Shown here: positions 63,582-64,000 of the stretch, in pieces
Layout: each line of letters starts with the position of its first letter
Position numbering within the stretch: the first letter of the stretch is position 1
Assembly (NCBI GenBank): GCA_963693365.1
Contig: CAVNZM010000009.1
Coordinates: forward strand, 1,922,001 to 1,986,000
Direction of reading: 5' to 3'
DNA: 64,000 nt
Source of the DNA: Amoebidium appalachense
Lineage: Eukaryota > Ichthyosporea
Made by a program: the position numbers and the translations under genes
The notes under the pieces: model-generated
Told to the model about the DNA's origin: nothing
The model's input: the letters and a program-made list of their open reading frames with translations, nothing else
Database searches by the model: none

Positions 63582-64000
63582 GTGAGTGGTTGGGGTGTGG
63601 TTGTGTGTATCTGGTTTGGTCTTAGTTGTGTTTGGTATGGTTTGTGGTGTTTGTGTGGGTGTGCAAGAGTTGTTATGCAGTCGTGTGGTGCTTGGTTCTT
63701 ACTTACAATCCCCACCCTCTCTATTCAACACACACACACACACACACACACCCACACCCACACACATATGTACCCCCGGGCTGCCATGATATCGATGCTA
63801 CGTTTACACAAGTGCACACTTATCACTATTTCCTGTACATATTCCCACAGGAACAAGATTACAGTCCCAAATGCCTGTTAGAATGGAAACATCAAGGCAC
63901 ACCTGTGCTGTGTTTTCATTCCATGGCCCATGCATAGTTGCTTTTCATCACACACACACAGACACACACACACACACACACACGCACCTCTCTCTCTCTC
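63582..64000. other. intron of the AGC kinase to window end; (CA)n and (CT)n
   Basis: TG-rich after the donor at 63582, (CA)n at 63728-63765 and 63950-63985, then (CT)n at the edge. An acceptor-like CCACAG at 63850 precedes an open stretch that does not fit the expected kinase sequence. Confidence 0.5.

Noticed and set aside
63851-63937. Open stretch after CCACAG as the next AGC kinase exon
   Set aside because: In phase but without the expected glycine/proline-phenylalanine segment following the FEM sequence, and no donor before a stop; probably intronic.

Overview
This 64 kb window is nuclear DNA from an intron-rich eukaryote. The protein families suggest a unicellular opisthokont or holozoan. 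Three observations support this: a Misshapen/GCK-type kinase with a C-terminal CNH domain, an endophilin-B-like BAR-SH3 protein, and a GH19 chitinase fused to a fungal-type CBM1 module. An ichthyosporean-like protist is my best guess, at low confidence. No bacterial operons, tRNAs, rRNAs or CRISPR arrays were seen. The non-coding DNA is extremely rich in (CA)n/(GT)n, (CT)n/(GA)n and homopolymer C/G tracts. Most long open frames in the window are artefacts of these tracts.

Layout. 1-10.4 kb is repeat-rich and has no gene I can recognise. It holds a purine-rich degenerate satellite (about 1.85-3.4 kb), a 27-bp GC-rich minisatellite (4.29-4.86 kb), a CRE/E-box cluster (7.18-7.33 kb), (GA)n and (TG)n arrays, and a CpG-rich TATA/CCAAT promoter candidate near 10.0 kb. 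10447-31810 (+) is a 27-exon GCK-family protein kinase with a CNH domain, assembled exon by exon with matching phases. 33941-36917 (-) is a SWIM zinc-finger protein. 37769-38104 (-) is a doubtful proline-rich ORF next to a CpG-rich region. 38610-50012 (+) is a complete 11-exon, 373-residue endophilin-B-like gene. 51602-53640 (-) is a CBM1-GH19 chitinase relic with a nonsense codon, two frameshifts and a missing catalytic core. 54.1-55.0 kb looks like a decayed non-LTR retrotransposon 3' end. 60990-63581 (+) is the 5' part of an AGC-type protein kinase that runs off the window.

Dispersed elements cut across these genes. At least six copies of a roughly 390-bp SINE-like repeat end in poly(C), all on the + strand and mostly in introns. 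There are also a TTAA-flanked 275-bp fold-back MITE, a second nearly perfect 204-bp hairpin, and a 149-bp short-TIR element. Composite C(n)A(n) / T(n)G(n) homopolymer blocks recur in one orientation.

The genes do not form a pathway. Two are signalling kinases, one is a membrane-curvature protein, one a probable ubiquitin- or DNA-related SWIM protein, and one a dead or dying secreted chitinase. The most interesting systems-level signal is in the introns: (CA)n tracts end directly in the acceptor CAG of many exons, while (GT)n or G tracts follow several donors. This suggests that complementary repeats may take part in splice-site pairing.
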